NCBI GenBank assembly: GCA_964491875.1
Contig: CAZBIC010000010.1
Span: 62,001-126,000 of the forward strand
Reading direction: 5' to 3'
From: JADJPG01 sp964491875
GTDB taxonomy: Bacteria; Verrucomicrobiota; Verrucomicrobiia; Limisphaerales; JADJPG01
DNA length: 64,000 nucleotides
Position numbers and translations under genes: made by a program
Shown here: piece by piece, positions 26,741 through 34,808 of the stretch
Layout: the number at the start of each line of letters is the position of its first letter
How positions within the stretch are numbered: the stretch's first letter is position 1
The notes under the pieces: generated by a model
Database searches by the model: none
Told to the model about the DNA's origin: nothing
The model's input: only the letters and a program-made list of their open reading frames with translations

Positions 26741-27039
26741 GGGCTGGATTTAAGCCCGAATACCAACGCCTCCTCCACATAAAACTTCGGGAAGTTCCCG
26801 GCCTCCCACCAACGCATCCCCTCCATCACTCTCCGCGAAATCCGTTCGGACAACGACGTTGGCAAACCTGCTGCTAAGTAGCCATCAGTCACATGCATCA
26901 ACCAAAGCCTTCGCAGAAAAATCGAACGCTTAGGAACGTCTTCCTCGAAGGCGCAGCCCTCGCCCCATCATTTTCCTCCCTTCCGTTCCCTACTCTGTTT
27001 AACCCCGCTTCACTGAACACGTCACGACCCACTCAAATC
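26741..27039. other. Intergenic region between divergent CotH and small-ORF genes
   Basis: About 300 bases without a supportable gene. A short open frame on the minus strand runs through much of it but has no family features. It should hold divergent promoters. I see no strong -35/-10 pair I would defend. Confidence 0.3.
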
Positions 27040-27234
27040 ATGAAAGCAACCCACACCGCCACCAAAACGCGCCAGAATCATTCGCCAATCAAGCCGACTC
27101 TCAGTCGCAACGACGCCCAGCTCTTCCTCGGTCACAAGGTTCTCGGTGAACTTCGCATCCTGATGCGTCTCGCCACACCGACCGATTCCGCATCGACCAG
27201 CACCGACGGTTCCTCCGGCGGACGCTCCTACTAG
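27040..27234 (+). CDS. Small hypothetical protein (64 aa)
   Basis: The open frame begins upstream at 26893, but the first part is Pro/Ser-rich noise. ATG 27040 gives a 64-aa basic protein, MKATHTATKTRQNHSP..., with a compact core NDAQLFLGHKVLGELRILMR and a Ser/Thr/Gly tail. No family is recognised. The case for a real gene rests on the strong stem-loop 46 nt after its stop and on its isolation between two unrelated genes. It could be a small regulatory or structural protein. No membrane helix or metal site is visible. Confidence 0.45.
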   Translation: MKATHTATKTRQNHSPIKPTLSRNDAQLFLGHKVLGELRILMRLATPTDSASTSTDGSSGGRSY

Positions 27235-27279
27235 AGCCAGCGTTGATCCGGGACAACCACGTCCCGAATCCTGACTTCC

Positions 27280-27312
27280 AGCCCGGCCAGATGTCTCAAC
27301 TCTGGCCGGGCT
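27280..27312 (+). terminator. Strong stem-loop after the 64-aa ORF
   Basis: A perfect 12-bp stem (AGCCCGGCCAGA / TCTGGCCGGGCT) around a 9-nt loop, followed by GTCTCGTTTCC, so the T-run is weak. A smaller perfect hairpin, CGGGAC / GTCCCG, precedes it at 27249-27266. Likely a terminator or a structured 3' end. Confidence 0.6.
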
Positions 27313-27422
27313 GTCTCGTTTCCAGACATCGCGACGTCAAGCCTCGGTGAATTTGCGCTCGCGCTTCGCGTCGATAAATGGTCTTTCAACCGGACCATTT
27401 AACCCGACATCAGACAAACCAC

Positions 27423-29711
27423 ATGCGCTTTACTTCGCTTCTGCTCGCCGCCGGATTCGCCGCCAGCACCGCCTTCGCCCAAACCGTCACCACGAACAAA
27501 CCCGCCGCGAAACCGCCGGCGCAGAAGAAGGAACGCAAAGGCACCAAGTGGGATCTCATGGACGTCGGCCCGTTCTTCAGCAGCGCCGTCGCCGGCAAAC
27601 CTCAAACCTTCAAGGGCGTCAGCATCAAGCTCGGCACCAACGCCAGCGTCTGCTTCGACACCGAAGTCATGCGCATGTCTGCCGGCTGGACCGGTGGTTT
27701 CCTCCGCCTGCCGACTGGACGTGATGGTCTCGAAGGCGTTCCGGAAGTCATCGGCAACATCGCCTTCGCCACGCCGAAGCTGCCGGGCTGGGGCAAGGCC
27801 GGCGTGTTCGATGACCCGCGTTCCGTGCCCGTCGAAGACCCGAAGGGACGTCCCGCCGGCGCAATGCCGCGCGATTGGGCGCACTGGAGCGGCCTGTACG
27901 TGAACGGCGACAAAGTCATCCTCAGCTACACCGTCGGCGACGCGCGCGTGCTCGAACTTCCCGGCTTCAGCGAGCGATCCGGCCTGCCCATTTTCACGCG
28001 CACGTTTCAGGTTGAGGGCGCGAAAGCTCCGCTCGATCTGCTCGTCCACGAAGACAGCGGCGCGAGTGTCTTTGTCGATGGCAACCTCGCCGCCGCCAAG
28101 CAAGGCGACACCGTCACCGCCGCCGCGATCATCGGCGAGAAAGGTTCCTGGACATCGCTCAAGCCCGGTCGTCTCACGCTGAACGTCCCCAAGGCGAAAT
28201 CCTTCCAAGTCGCCATCTGGTCCGGCGCGAAAGCGGATCTGCCGAAGTTCCAGAAAGCTGTCGCCGGCAAGGTGAAGCTGCCGAATCTCAAGTCACTCGC
28301 CAAAGGCGGCGCCGCGCAGTGGACGCCCACGCTCGTCACCACCGGCAAGCTCGGGACGAACGACGGACCATACGTCGTCGATACCCTTCCCCTGCCCGAC
28401 GAGAATCCGTGGAAATCCTGGATACGTTGCAGCGGCTTCGACTTCTTCCTCGGTGGCAAACGTGCCGCGGTCTGCTCCGTCAGCGGTGATGTCTGGATCG
28501 TCGATGGCATCGATGACTCGCTCGCGAAGCTGACGTGGAAACGCTATGCCACCGGACTCTTCCAACCGCTCGGCCTGAAGATCGTCGATGACAAGGTCTA
28601 CGTCCTCGGCCGCGATCAAATCACGCGCCTGCACGATCTGAACTACGACGGCGAGGCGGACTTCTACGAGAACTTCAACAACGACGTCTGCATCACCTCC
28701 GAGTATCACGAGTTCGCGCTCAACCTCGAAACCGATTCCAAGGGCAACTTCTACTTCACCAAGGGCGGCAACCTCGGCGACGCGCGCCATCCGCACCACG
28801 GCACGCTCCTGCGCGTCTCGAAGGACGGCAGCAAACTCGACGTCGTCGGCACCGGACTCCGCGCGCCGAACGGCCTTGGCATGGGACCGAACGATGAAAT
28901 CACCACGAGCGACAACGAAGGCAACTGGGTGCCCAGCTCCCGCGTGAACCTGCATAAGCCCGGCGGCTTCTACGGCCACGTCTTCACCTCGCACACCAAG
29001 GAAAAGCCGACGACCTACGAACCCCCGCTCTTCTGGCTCCCGCACACCTACGACCTCGATAACTCCAGCGGCGGACAGGTCTGGGTCACCAGCGACAAAT
29101 GGGGACCTCTCTCCGGCAAGATGCTCCACACCTCCTACGGCGCCTGCGCACTCTTCGCCGTCCTGGACGAAACCATCGATGGCGTCGCCCAAGCCGGCAC
29201 GTGGAAATTCCCGCTGAAGTTCGACACCGGCATCATGCGCGGCCGCTTCAATAAACGCGACGGCCAGCTCTACCTCACCGGCCTCGTCGTCTGGCAATCC
29301 AAAGGCGCGAAACAAGGCGGACTCCACCGCGTCCGTTACACCGGCCAACCCGCCCGCATGCCCGCGGACATGCGCGTGAAGAAAAACGCCATCGACATCA
29401 CCTTCACCGACGCCATCGATGCCGCGAGCGCCGCCGACCTCGCCAACTACAGCATCGAACAATGGAACTACAAATGGACCTCCAACTACGGCTCACCCGA
29501 ATTCTCCGTCGCGAACCCGGACAAGAAAGGCCGCGATAAAGTGGAAGTGCAATCCGCCAAACTCAGCGCCGACGGCAAGACCCTCACCCTGGAAATCCCC
29601 GGGCTCCAGCCCGTGATGCAAATGCGCATCAAATACAACCTTAAGACCAAGGATGGCGCCGCGATGGCCTCCGAGATCCACAACACGATCAACAAGGTGC
29701 CGGGGGTGTAA
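27423..29711 (+). CDS. DUF6797-type secreted beta-propeller protein
   Basis: A 762-aa protein. ATG 27423 gives a good signal peptide (MRFTSLLLAAGFAASTAFAQ); the longer frame from 27378 adds non-signal sequence. The N-terminal region (about 45-250) holds the DUF6797-like block KWDLMDVGPFFSSAV and FDTEVMRMSAGWTGGF. This is followed by a propeller with repeated motifs such as LKIVDDKVYVLGRDQITRLHD and APNGLGMGPNDEITTSDNEG. The C-terminal part (about 630-760) looks like a small beta domain (NAIDITFTDAIDAASAADL). Such proteins are abundant in Verrucomicrobia and Planctomycetes, often with a cytochrome domain, which is absent here. Role probably in periplasmic polysaccharide or alcohol oxidation, unproven. 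Confidence 0.75.
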   Translation: MRFTSLLLAAGFAASTAFAQTVTTNKPAAKPPAQKKERKGTKWDLMDVGPFFSSAVAGKPQTFKGVSIKLGTNASVCFDTEVMRMSAGWTGGFLRLPTGRDGLEGVPEVIGNIAFATPKLPGWGKAGVFDDPRSVPVEDPKGRPAGAMPRDWAHWSGLYVNGDKVILSYTVGDARVLELPGFSERSGLPIFTRTFQVEGAKAPLDLLVHEDSGASVFVDGNLAAAKQGDTVTAAAIIGEKGSWTSLKPGRLTLNVPKAKSFQVAIWSGAKADLPKFQKAVAGKVKLPNLKSLAKGGAAQWTPTLVTTGKLGTNDGPYVVDTLPLPDENPWKSWIRCSGFDFFLGGKRAAVCSVSGDVWIVDGIDDSLAKLTWKRYATGLFQPLGLKIVDDKVYVLGRDQITRLHDLNYDGEADFYENFNNDVCITSEYHEFALNLETDSKGNFYFTKGGNLGDARHPHHGTLLRVSKDGSKLDVVGTGLRAPNGLGMGPNDEITTSDNEGNWVPSSRVNLHKPGGFYGHVFTSHTKEKPTTYEPPLFWLPHTYDLDNSSGGQVWVTSDKWGPLSGKMLHTSYGACALFAVLDETIDGVAQAGTWKFPLKFDTGIMRGRFNKRDGQLYLTGLVVWQSKGAKQGGLHRVRYTGQPARMPADMRVKKNAIDITFTDAIDAASAADLANYSIEQWNYKWTSNYGSPEFSVANPDKKGRDKVEVQSAKLSADGKTLTLEIPGLQPVMQMRIKYNLKTKDGAAMASEIHNTINKVPGV

Positions 29712-29915
29712 AGCGTCCCAACAGTGAATCCGTATCGAATTAGATAGGCTATGGACTTCGGAGAGTCCGTAGATGTTGCAAAACTTTCTTGGCGCTATTG
29801 AACGTTGCCTCCTCCCTGAGCAGCATTTGCTGAAGTAAGCGTCAGAATCTTGCGCGGTTGGAGAGGAGTCCGGCAGTTTGCCAATTTAATAGCCGCAAGT
29901 CAATCCGCCCCCTGT

Positions 29916-29980
29916 CGCCGAGTCGAGGGGTTTCGTCGGCCTTCGCTAGGACCAAGCCATTTCAACCCCTCGACCCGGCG
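29916..29980. repeat. REP-like palindrome
   Basis: Arms 29916-29932 (CGCCGAGTCGAGGGGTT) and 29964-29980 match as inverted repeats at 16 of 17 positions, with 31 nt between them. The size and noncoding location fit a REP/BIME-type interspersed palindrome. Confidence 0.6.
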
Positions 29981-30003
29981 ATACATAACACAACCCAATG
30001 ACT

Positions 30004-30037
30004 TGTCTCCTTTTGAACTGGCAGCTGTCTCCTTTTG
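30004..30037 (+). repeat. Direct repeat TGTCTCCTTTTG
   Basis: Two perfect 12-bp copies at 30004-30015 and 30026-30037, 10 nt apart, just beyond the REP-like palindrome and followed by eight C. Possibly the end of a decayed insertion sequence. Confidence 0.5.
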
Positions 30038-30092
30038 TCCCCCCCCGGCAGCACGGTCTCGCTCAATAAAACTTCTCCCCGAAAAACAAGAG

Positions 30093-30118
30093 CGGGAACG
30101 GCGTCGCCACCGTTCCCG
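30093..30118 (-). terminator. Rho-independent terminator of the response-regulator operon
   Basis: Perfect 9-bp stem CGGGAACGG / CCGTTCCCG with an 8-nt loop. On the minus strand it is followed by CTCTTGTTTTTC. It lies 50 nt past the response-regulator stop. Confidence 0.85.
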
Positions 30119-30167
30119 TCTTACTTATGTTACCAACCAACCGGCGATGTCTCCCGCCGGCAAAGCC

Positions 30168-30905
30168 TCAAGCCGCCGCCTCGTGATGCACCCAATGAAA
30201 GGCGTGCTGCACGAGTTCCGTGGCGTTCTTCAAGTTGAGCTTGCTCTTGATGTACTCACGGTAAGCCTCGACCGTTCGCACGCTGAGATGAAGTTGCCCG
30301 GCAATCTGGCGGGTGCTGCAGCCTTCGCCAATCAGGCGAAACACCTCCAGCTCACGATCGGTGAGCTGTTCGATGGGCGAGCTCACCACCTTGCCTTTGC
30401 CGCTGGCCATCTGCTGGAGCATCTTGCTCTTCATCTTCTCGCTGAGGAAAATCTCACCTTGAAGCACCTTGCGAATCGCCACCAACACCTGCTCGATCGC
30501 TTCTTCCTTCATGATGTAACCCAAACTGCCGGCCCGCAGAGCCCGTTCGGCATAAAGAGATTCGTCATGCATCGAAAGCACCAGCGTCGGCAGCTCCGGG
30601 TAGCGAGCCTTGAGGTTCTTCACCAACTCGATGCCGTTGCTGCCCTTCAGCGAGATGTCGATCACCGCGATGTCCGGATTCAACGTACCCACCAGATCGA
30701 AGGCGGTCGCCCCATCCTCCGCTTCGCCGCAGATCATCATGTCCGCCTCGTGATTGATCAATCGCCCCAGGCCGGCCCGAAGAATTGGATGATCATCCAC
30801 CAGCAAGACCTTGGTCTTGGGCTTGCGATTAACAATAGGTTCGGCCGCTGGCTTTGCCGGCTGTTCCGCGTCCTTGAGCTTGTTTTGTTTTGATTCAGTT
30901 TTCAT
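30168..30905 (-). CDS. NarL/FixJ-type response regulator
   Basis: A 245-aa DNA-binding response regulator. I use ATG 30905; the longer frame to 30980 lies within the kinase gene. The receiver domain (about 32-150) has Asp37/Asp38, phosphoacceptor Asp83 in AVIDISLKGSNG, a Ser at SMHDE and Lys in YIMKEEA. The C-terminal LuxR-type helix-turn-helix (about 180-240) reads LTDRELEVFRLIGEGCSTRQIA, then LHLSVRTVEAYREYIKSKLN. It follows the histidine kinase with an 11-nt overlap, so the two form a pair. An N-terminal 30-residue charged Lys/Pro leader is unusual. Targets are unknown. Confidence 0.92.
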   Translation of the reverse strand: MKTESKQNKLKDAEQPAKPAAEPIVNRKPKTKVLLVDDHPILRAGLGRLINHEADMMICGEAEDGATAFDLVGTLNPDIAVIDISLKGSNGIELVKNLKARYPELPTLVLSMHDESLYAERALRAGSLGYIMKEEAIEQVLVAIRKVLQGEIFLSEKMKSKMLQQMASGKGKVVSSPIEQLTDRELEVFRLIGEGCSTRQIAGQLHLSVRTVEAYREYIKSKLNLKNATELVQHAFHWVHHEAAA

Positions 30906-32022
30906 CGCTAAGAGGATTAAAAGTGCAACTGACCACGGTTCCGCCGTGCTGACCGGGATGGATCTCCAACACTCCGCCAACCTTCTGGGCTCGATACGTC
31001 ATGATGCGCAGGCCGAGTCCATTTCGTCGCGAGCCCTCAGGCGGAAAACCGACACCGTCGTCAATGATGCGCAACACCGCCTTGTCGCCGGTAGTGCCAA
31101 GCAGAATGCTCACCCGATGCGCCTTGCCATGCTTCACGGCGTTATTGATCGCTTCCTGGGCAAGGCGGAACAAATGCGTCGAGGCGTTGGGATTGTTCAC
31201 CATCAAGTTGCTGTCGCATTCGACCGTGCAGGAGATGTGAAACAGCTGCTCCGCCGTCTGGGCGAGTTCACGGAAGGACTGGCACAAGCGGGTCGATTCG
31301 ACTTCCACGGGAAACAACCCGCGCGCGAGATTTCGCGTTTGCGCGAGGGCCTCGATGACCAACTTGCTGATCTCCGCCGCGTCAGCTGCTTCAGGCAGCT
31401 GTTTCGCCGCGAGCTTCTTCTCGAGCGCACGGCTCAGGAAGGTGATTCCCGTCAAATGCTGGCCCAAGCCATCGTGAATATCCTGGCCAATGCGGGTCTG
31501 AATACGATTGCTGCTTTCCACGACCTCTTTGTCCAGCACCTCGCGATCCGTCACGTCGCGAACCACCGCCAATGCCGTTCCGGATCCACGCAACGCAATG
31601 CGCGTCTCAAAGTAGCGAAGTTTACCGGGCAGCAAATACTGGCAGCAGAACGTCTGTGGCGCGCCGGTTCGGAAAGCCTTCTCCAGATAATGCATGACGA
31701 GCTGACCGATGTGAGTGGTGAGGAGATCCATCACCCGATGGCCTACCACTACTTCGGGGGTGAGGGCGAACTCGTTATCCGCAGGAGCGTGCAGGCCGAG
31801 AACCAAACCGTCCTTGCGCAGTTCGAAGATGAGATCCGAAACCGTGCTGAGCAGCGCCTGGTTGAACTCCTCACTCCGCTGCAGCGCTTCGTGAACGTGA
31901 GCCAAGTCGGAAAAGCCTTCCGCTGCCTTGGCGGGCTCGGCGGAACCAGATGCAGCAGGAGCGGCGGCCCTTCCATTGGCCGGTCGATTGCCCACACTGC
32001 TGAAGTCCTTCGCGGTTATCAT
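30895..32022 (-). CDS. Soluble PAS-domain sensor histidine kinase (HisKA_3/NarX type)
   Basis: A 375-aa kinase without a membrane segment, so it senses a cytosolic signal. An Ala-rich disordered start (1-40) is followed by a PAS-like domain (about 50-160, ending TALAVVRDVTDREVLD), a HisKA_3 dimerisation domain with phospho-His183 in GQDIHDGLGQHLTG, and a HATPase_c domain with NNAVKHG (N box), DDGVGFPP (G1) and GLGLRIM (G2). It is the partner of the overlapping LuxR-type regulator. The PAS ligand or cofactor cannot be read from the sequence. Confidence 0.92.
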   Translation of the reverse strand: MITAKDFSSVGNRPANGRAAAPAASGSAEPAKAAEGFSDLAHVHEALQRSEEFNQALLSTVSDLIFELRKDGLVLGLHAPADNEFALTPEVVVGHRVMDLLTTHIGQLVMHYLEKAFRTGAPQTFCCQYLLPGKLRYFETRIALRGSGTALAVVRDVTDREVLDKEVVESSNRIQTRIGQDIHDGLGQHLTGITFLSRALEKKLAAKQLPEAADAAEISKLVIEALAQTRNLARGLFPVEVESTRLCQSFRELAQTAEQLFHISCTVECDSNLMVNNPNASTHLFRLAQEAINNAVKHGKAHRVSILLGTTGDKAVLRIIDDGVGFPPEGSRRNGLGLRIMTYRAQKVGGVLEIHPGQHGGTVVSCTFNPLSDEN

Positions 32023-32245
32023 GGGCGCGCGTCAAAAATCCGTTCTCGATTGAAACATGTCTTGTTTGTTTCATCGGCAAGCCCGAGTGGGAACCTTAAC
32101 GATTTACCCTCCTACTGACGGAAGAAAGCTTCGACGCAAACATACGGCATCAAAGCCACCGAGAACTGTCCATGAACGGGACACTCCCTGCGAAATGCTC
32201 CGAATCTGTGGCTGAATTCGTGACTCGTGAGCGCCGGAACTCGAC

Positions 32246-33397
32246 TCAGATGTTCACGCCAAACAATCGCTGGTACTCCTGAACCGCAAATCGATCCGTC
32301 ATGCAGGCGAGGTAATCGCACACCGAACGCGGCCAACCTTCCTTTCGAGCGCGCTTGCGAAACTCCGGCCCAATCTCCTTCGGACGTTCACTGAAGTAGC
32401 GGAACAACTCCTCCAGCATCCGCACTGCCCTGCGGTTCGGTTCGTGAACCTCCGGGTTGTAGTAAAGGTTTTGGTAGAGATATTTCCTGAGTTCCAAGTT
32501 GGCGAGGCGACGCTCGGTGCTGTAGCGAATGAGCGGTTTGGCCTGCAACCGGACATCGTCGGCTGATTTAACTCCGGACTCGGCAATGGCGGCTTCGGAG
32601 ATTTCCACGACGTCCTTCACCTGATCGTCGATGATGCAGCGAATGATGTAGTAACGACGGCTCTCATCCGGCAGCTCTCCGAACTCCTTCTTCACGCGCA
32701 CTGCAGCTTGTCGCCACGCGCGGATATCCTTTCCCAGCTTCTTTTCGCAGAGCAAACGCGCCGACAATCCGTCATCCAAGTCGTGACTGTAATACGTTAT
32801 CTCATCGGCGAGATTCGCCACTTGGGCTTCCAGCGATGACGAACGCGCCTTGAAGTCCGGTCTTTGCCCCGGGCGATCGTAACTCGTGAAATGCTTGGCC
32901 AATCCCTCGCGCACTTCCCACGAAAGGTTTAGCCCCGGAAACAATGGATACTTCTGCTCCAGAAACTCCACCACACGCAGGCTCTGGCGATTGTGCTCAA
33001 ATCCCCCGTGCTTCCGCATCAACCGGTCCAACGCAACTTCACCCGTATGACCAAATGGGGAGTGCCCAAGGTCGTGGGCGAGTGCAATTGTCTCGGTAAG
33101 ATCTTCATTGAGACGCAGGGCGCGGGAGATGTTCCGGGCGATCGCCGCCACTTCCATCGTGTGCGTCAGACGCGTCCGCAAGTGATCGCCAGTTCCGTTC
33201 AGGAACACCTGCGTCTTATATTCCAATCGCCGGAATGCCCTCGAATGGATGACTCGGTCGCGGTCGCGTTGATATTGGGTTCGAAACTCCGGCGGTGCCT
33301 CTTCGTGAATTCGCCCGCGACTGTCCGCGCTGAACTGCGCGTAGGAGGCCAGCATCAACCGCTCACGTTGCTCCAGCTCCGTTCTATAGCAAGGCAT
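32246..33397 (-). CDS. dgt: Deoxyguanosinetriphosphate triphosphohydrolase-like protein
   Basis: A 383-aa HD-domain enzyme that splits dNTPs, classically dGTP, to the nucleoside and triphosphate. Diagnostic blocks are HSRAFRRLEYKTQVF, the metal-binding histidine HTMEVAAIARNI, then ETIALAHDLGHSPFGHTGE (HD pair) and the downstream acidic NLADEITYYSHDLDDGL. The length fits the short bacterial class of dGTPase-like proteins rather than E. coli Dgt. Start ATG 33397. It lies 53 nt after ispH on the same strand and may share its transcript. Confidence 0.92.
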   Translation of the reverse strand: MPCYRTELEQRERLMLASYAQFSADSRGRIHEEAPPEFRTQYQRDRDRVIHSRAFRRLEYKTQVFLNGTGDHLRTRLTHTMEVAAIARNISRALRLNEDLTETIALAHDLGHSPFGHTGEVALDRLMRKHGGFEHNRQSLRVVEFLEQKYPLFPGLNLSWEVREGLAKHFTSYDRPGQRPDFKARSSSLEAQVANLADEITYYSHDLDDGLSARLLCEKKLGKDIRAWRQAAVRVKKEFGELPDESRRYYIIRCIIDDQVKDVVEISEAAIAESGVKSADDVRLQAKPLIRYSTERRLANLELRKYLYQNLYYNPEVHEPNRRAVRMLEELFRYFSERPKEIGPEFRKRARKEGWPRSVCDYLACMTDRFAVQEYQRLFGVNI

Positions 33398-33450
33398 GCA
33401 AGATTTCGTTCAATCCAATCTGAAACCGCAAACCCACGGCACCTCGAATT

Positions 33451-34683
33451 TCAATTAGCGAGAACCTCTTGGACGGAAATTCCACGCAGCTCGAACAAGC
33501 GCCGAATCGTGTCCTCAATCAAATTGTTCGGGCACGAAGCACCGGCCGTGATTCCCACCGTGATATCGCCGCTGGGCAGCCAGTCCTTAGTCTCCACTTC
33601 CTTGTGCTGGTGCTGATTGTAGTGCTGGATGGACTTGTCCGAAACCATCTTGGCCGCGTTCTTGATGAAGAAGGTCGGGAGCTTCGCCTCACCCATTTCC
33701 GCGAGATGAGACGTGTTCGATGAATTGTAGCCTCCGATCACGAGCAGCAGGTCCAGCGGCTGCGCGAGCAGCTTCTGCAATGCGTCCTGACGGTCCTGTG
33801 TTGCGCCGCAAATCGTGTCAAAGAACCGGAAGTGTTTATCCAGCTCCGCCGTGCCGTACTTTTTCTCCATCGCGGCCCGCAGACGGCGCTGCACTTCCTC
33901 CGTCTCACCCCGGAGCATCGTCGTCTGATTCGCCACGCCCACCGCCGTCAGGTGCACATCAGGATCAAATGCCGCGGAGTAAGCTCCCTTGAACTTGTTG
34001 AGAAACTCCTGTTTATCGCCACCGTTGAGGATGTAATTGCAGACGTAATCCGTCTCAGCCAGCGTGAAAACGACGAGGTAATGCCCGCCGCCATTGGCCG
34101 TCGCACGCGAGCTAGTCGCCTTCGTTTCCTCATGCCACGCCTTGCCGTGAATGATGCTCGTCACTGAATCATTCGCGTACTGCCGGACGCGCTTCCACAC
34201 ACTCATCACGTCGCCGCACGTCGTGTCCACAAACTGGCAACCACGCTCCTTGAGCTGGTTCATAATCGCCATTTCCGCGCCGAACGCCGGAATGATGACG
34301 ACGTCGCCCTTTTTCAATTCCTCGATGTCGGCGTTCTTTTCCTTCCCGGACAAAAAGCGAATGCCCATCTCGCGAAGCTGATCGTTCACCTCGGGATTAT
34401 GGATAATCTCGCCGAGGATATAGATCGGCTGGTCGGGAAACACCTTCCGGGCGGCATACGCCAAATCAATCGCCCGCTCGACGCCGTAGCAAAAGCCAAA
34501 CTCCTTCGCCAGCTTCACCGTCATGCCGCCGGCGGACAGCACGTGTCCACGAGCGCGGATGCGATCCACCAACTCGCTGCGGTAGTGAGAGAGGACCTGA
34601 GCTTGAACCGCTTCCATGATGTCCGGCCGCCGGAGATTGATCTTCGGCGGTGGCACGGGCGCGACAGGCGTTTGCGAATTCAT
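33451..34683 (-). CDS. ispH: 4-hydroxy-3-methylbut-2-enyl diphosphate reductase
   Basis: A 410-aa long-form IspH, the last enzyme of the MEP isoprenoid pathway, which reduces HMBPP to IPP and DMAPP using a 4Fe-4S cluster. The three cluster cysteines are visible: Cys65 (GFCYGVERA), Cys156 (TTCGDVM) and Cys292 (TICGATQDRQ). The C-terminus has the substrate-binding GASCPNNLIEDTI. The extra N-terminal 50 residues are typical of the longer cyanobacterial/plant-like group. Start ATG 34683. dgt follows downstream; the + strand dsbD gene diverges upstream. Confidence 0.95.
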   Translation of the reverse strand: MNSQTPVAPVPPPKINLRRPDIMEAVQAQVLSHYRSELVDRIRARGHVLSAGGMTVKLAKEFGFCYGVERAIDLAYAARKVFPDQPIYILGEIIHNPEVNDQLREMGIRFLSGKEKNADIEELKKGDVVIIPAFGAEMAIMNQLKERGCQFVDTTCGDVMSVWKRVRQYANDSVTSIIHGKAWHEETKATSSRATANGGGHYLVVFTLAETDYVCNYILNGGDKQEFLNKFKGAYSAAFDPDVHLTAVGVANQTTMLRGETEEVQRRLRAAMEKKYGTAELDKHFRFFDTICGATQDRQDALQKLLAQPLDLLLVIGGYNSSNTSHLAEMGEAKLPTFFIKNAAKMVSDKSIQHYNQHQHKEVETKDWLPSGDITVGITAGASCPNNLIEDTIRRLFELRGISVQEVLAN

Positions 34684-34808
34684 AGACAGTGGAACTTAGC
34701 AAGTGGCTCGGATCCGTCGAGCACAAAGCCGGGGCGCCACATCGCCCTCGTCCGCATCAATTCCCAAATACGTTGGAATATCCGTAAGGTTCAGGCATCT
34801 AATCCTAC

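Larger units (their letters stand above)
29712..30167. other. Intergenic region with repeats, between DUF6797 and response-regulator genes
   Basis: 456 bases with no convincing gene. It holds a 17-bp inverted repeat, a directly repeated TGTCTCCTTTTG, a run of eight C at 30039-30046, and the response regulator's terminator. The long plus-strand frame crossing it continues antisense to the response regulator and is not a gene. Confidence 0.6.

Noticed and set aside
29850..32118. Long plus-strand frames across the two-component genes
   Set aside because: They lie antisense to the histidine kinase and response regulator, both of which show complete motifs.
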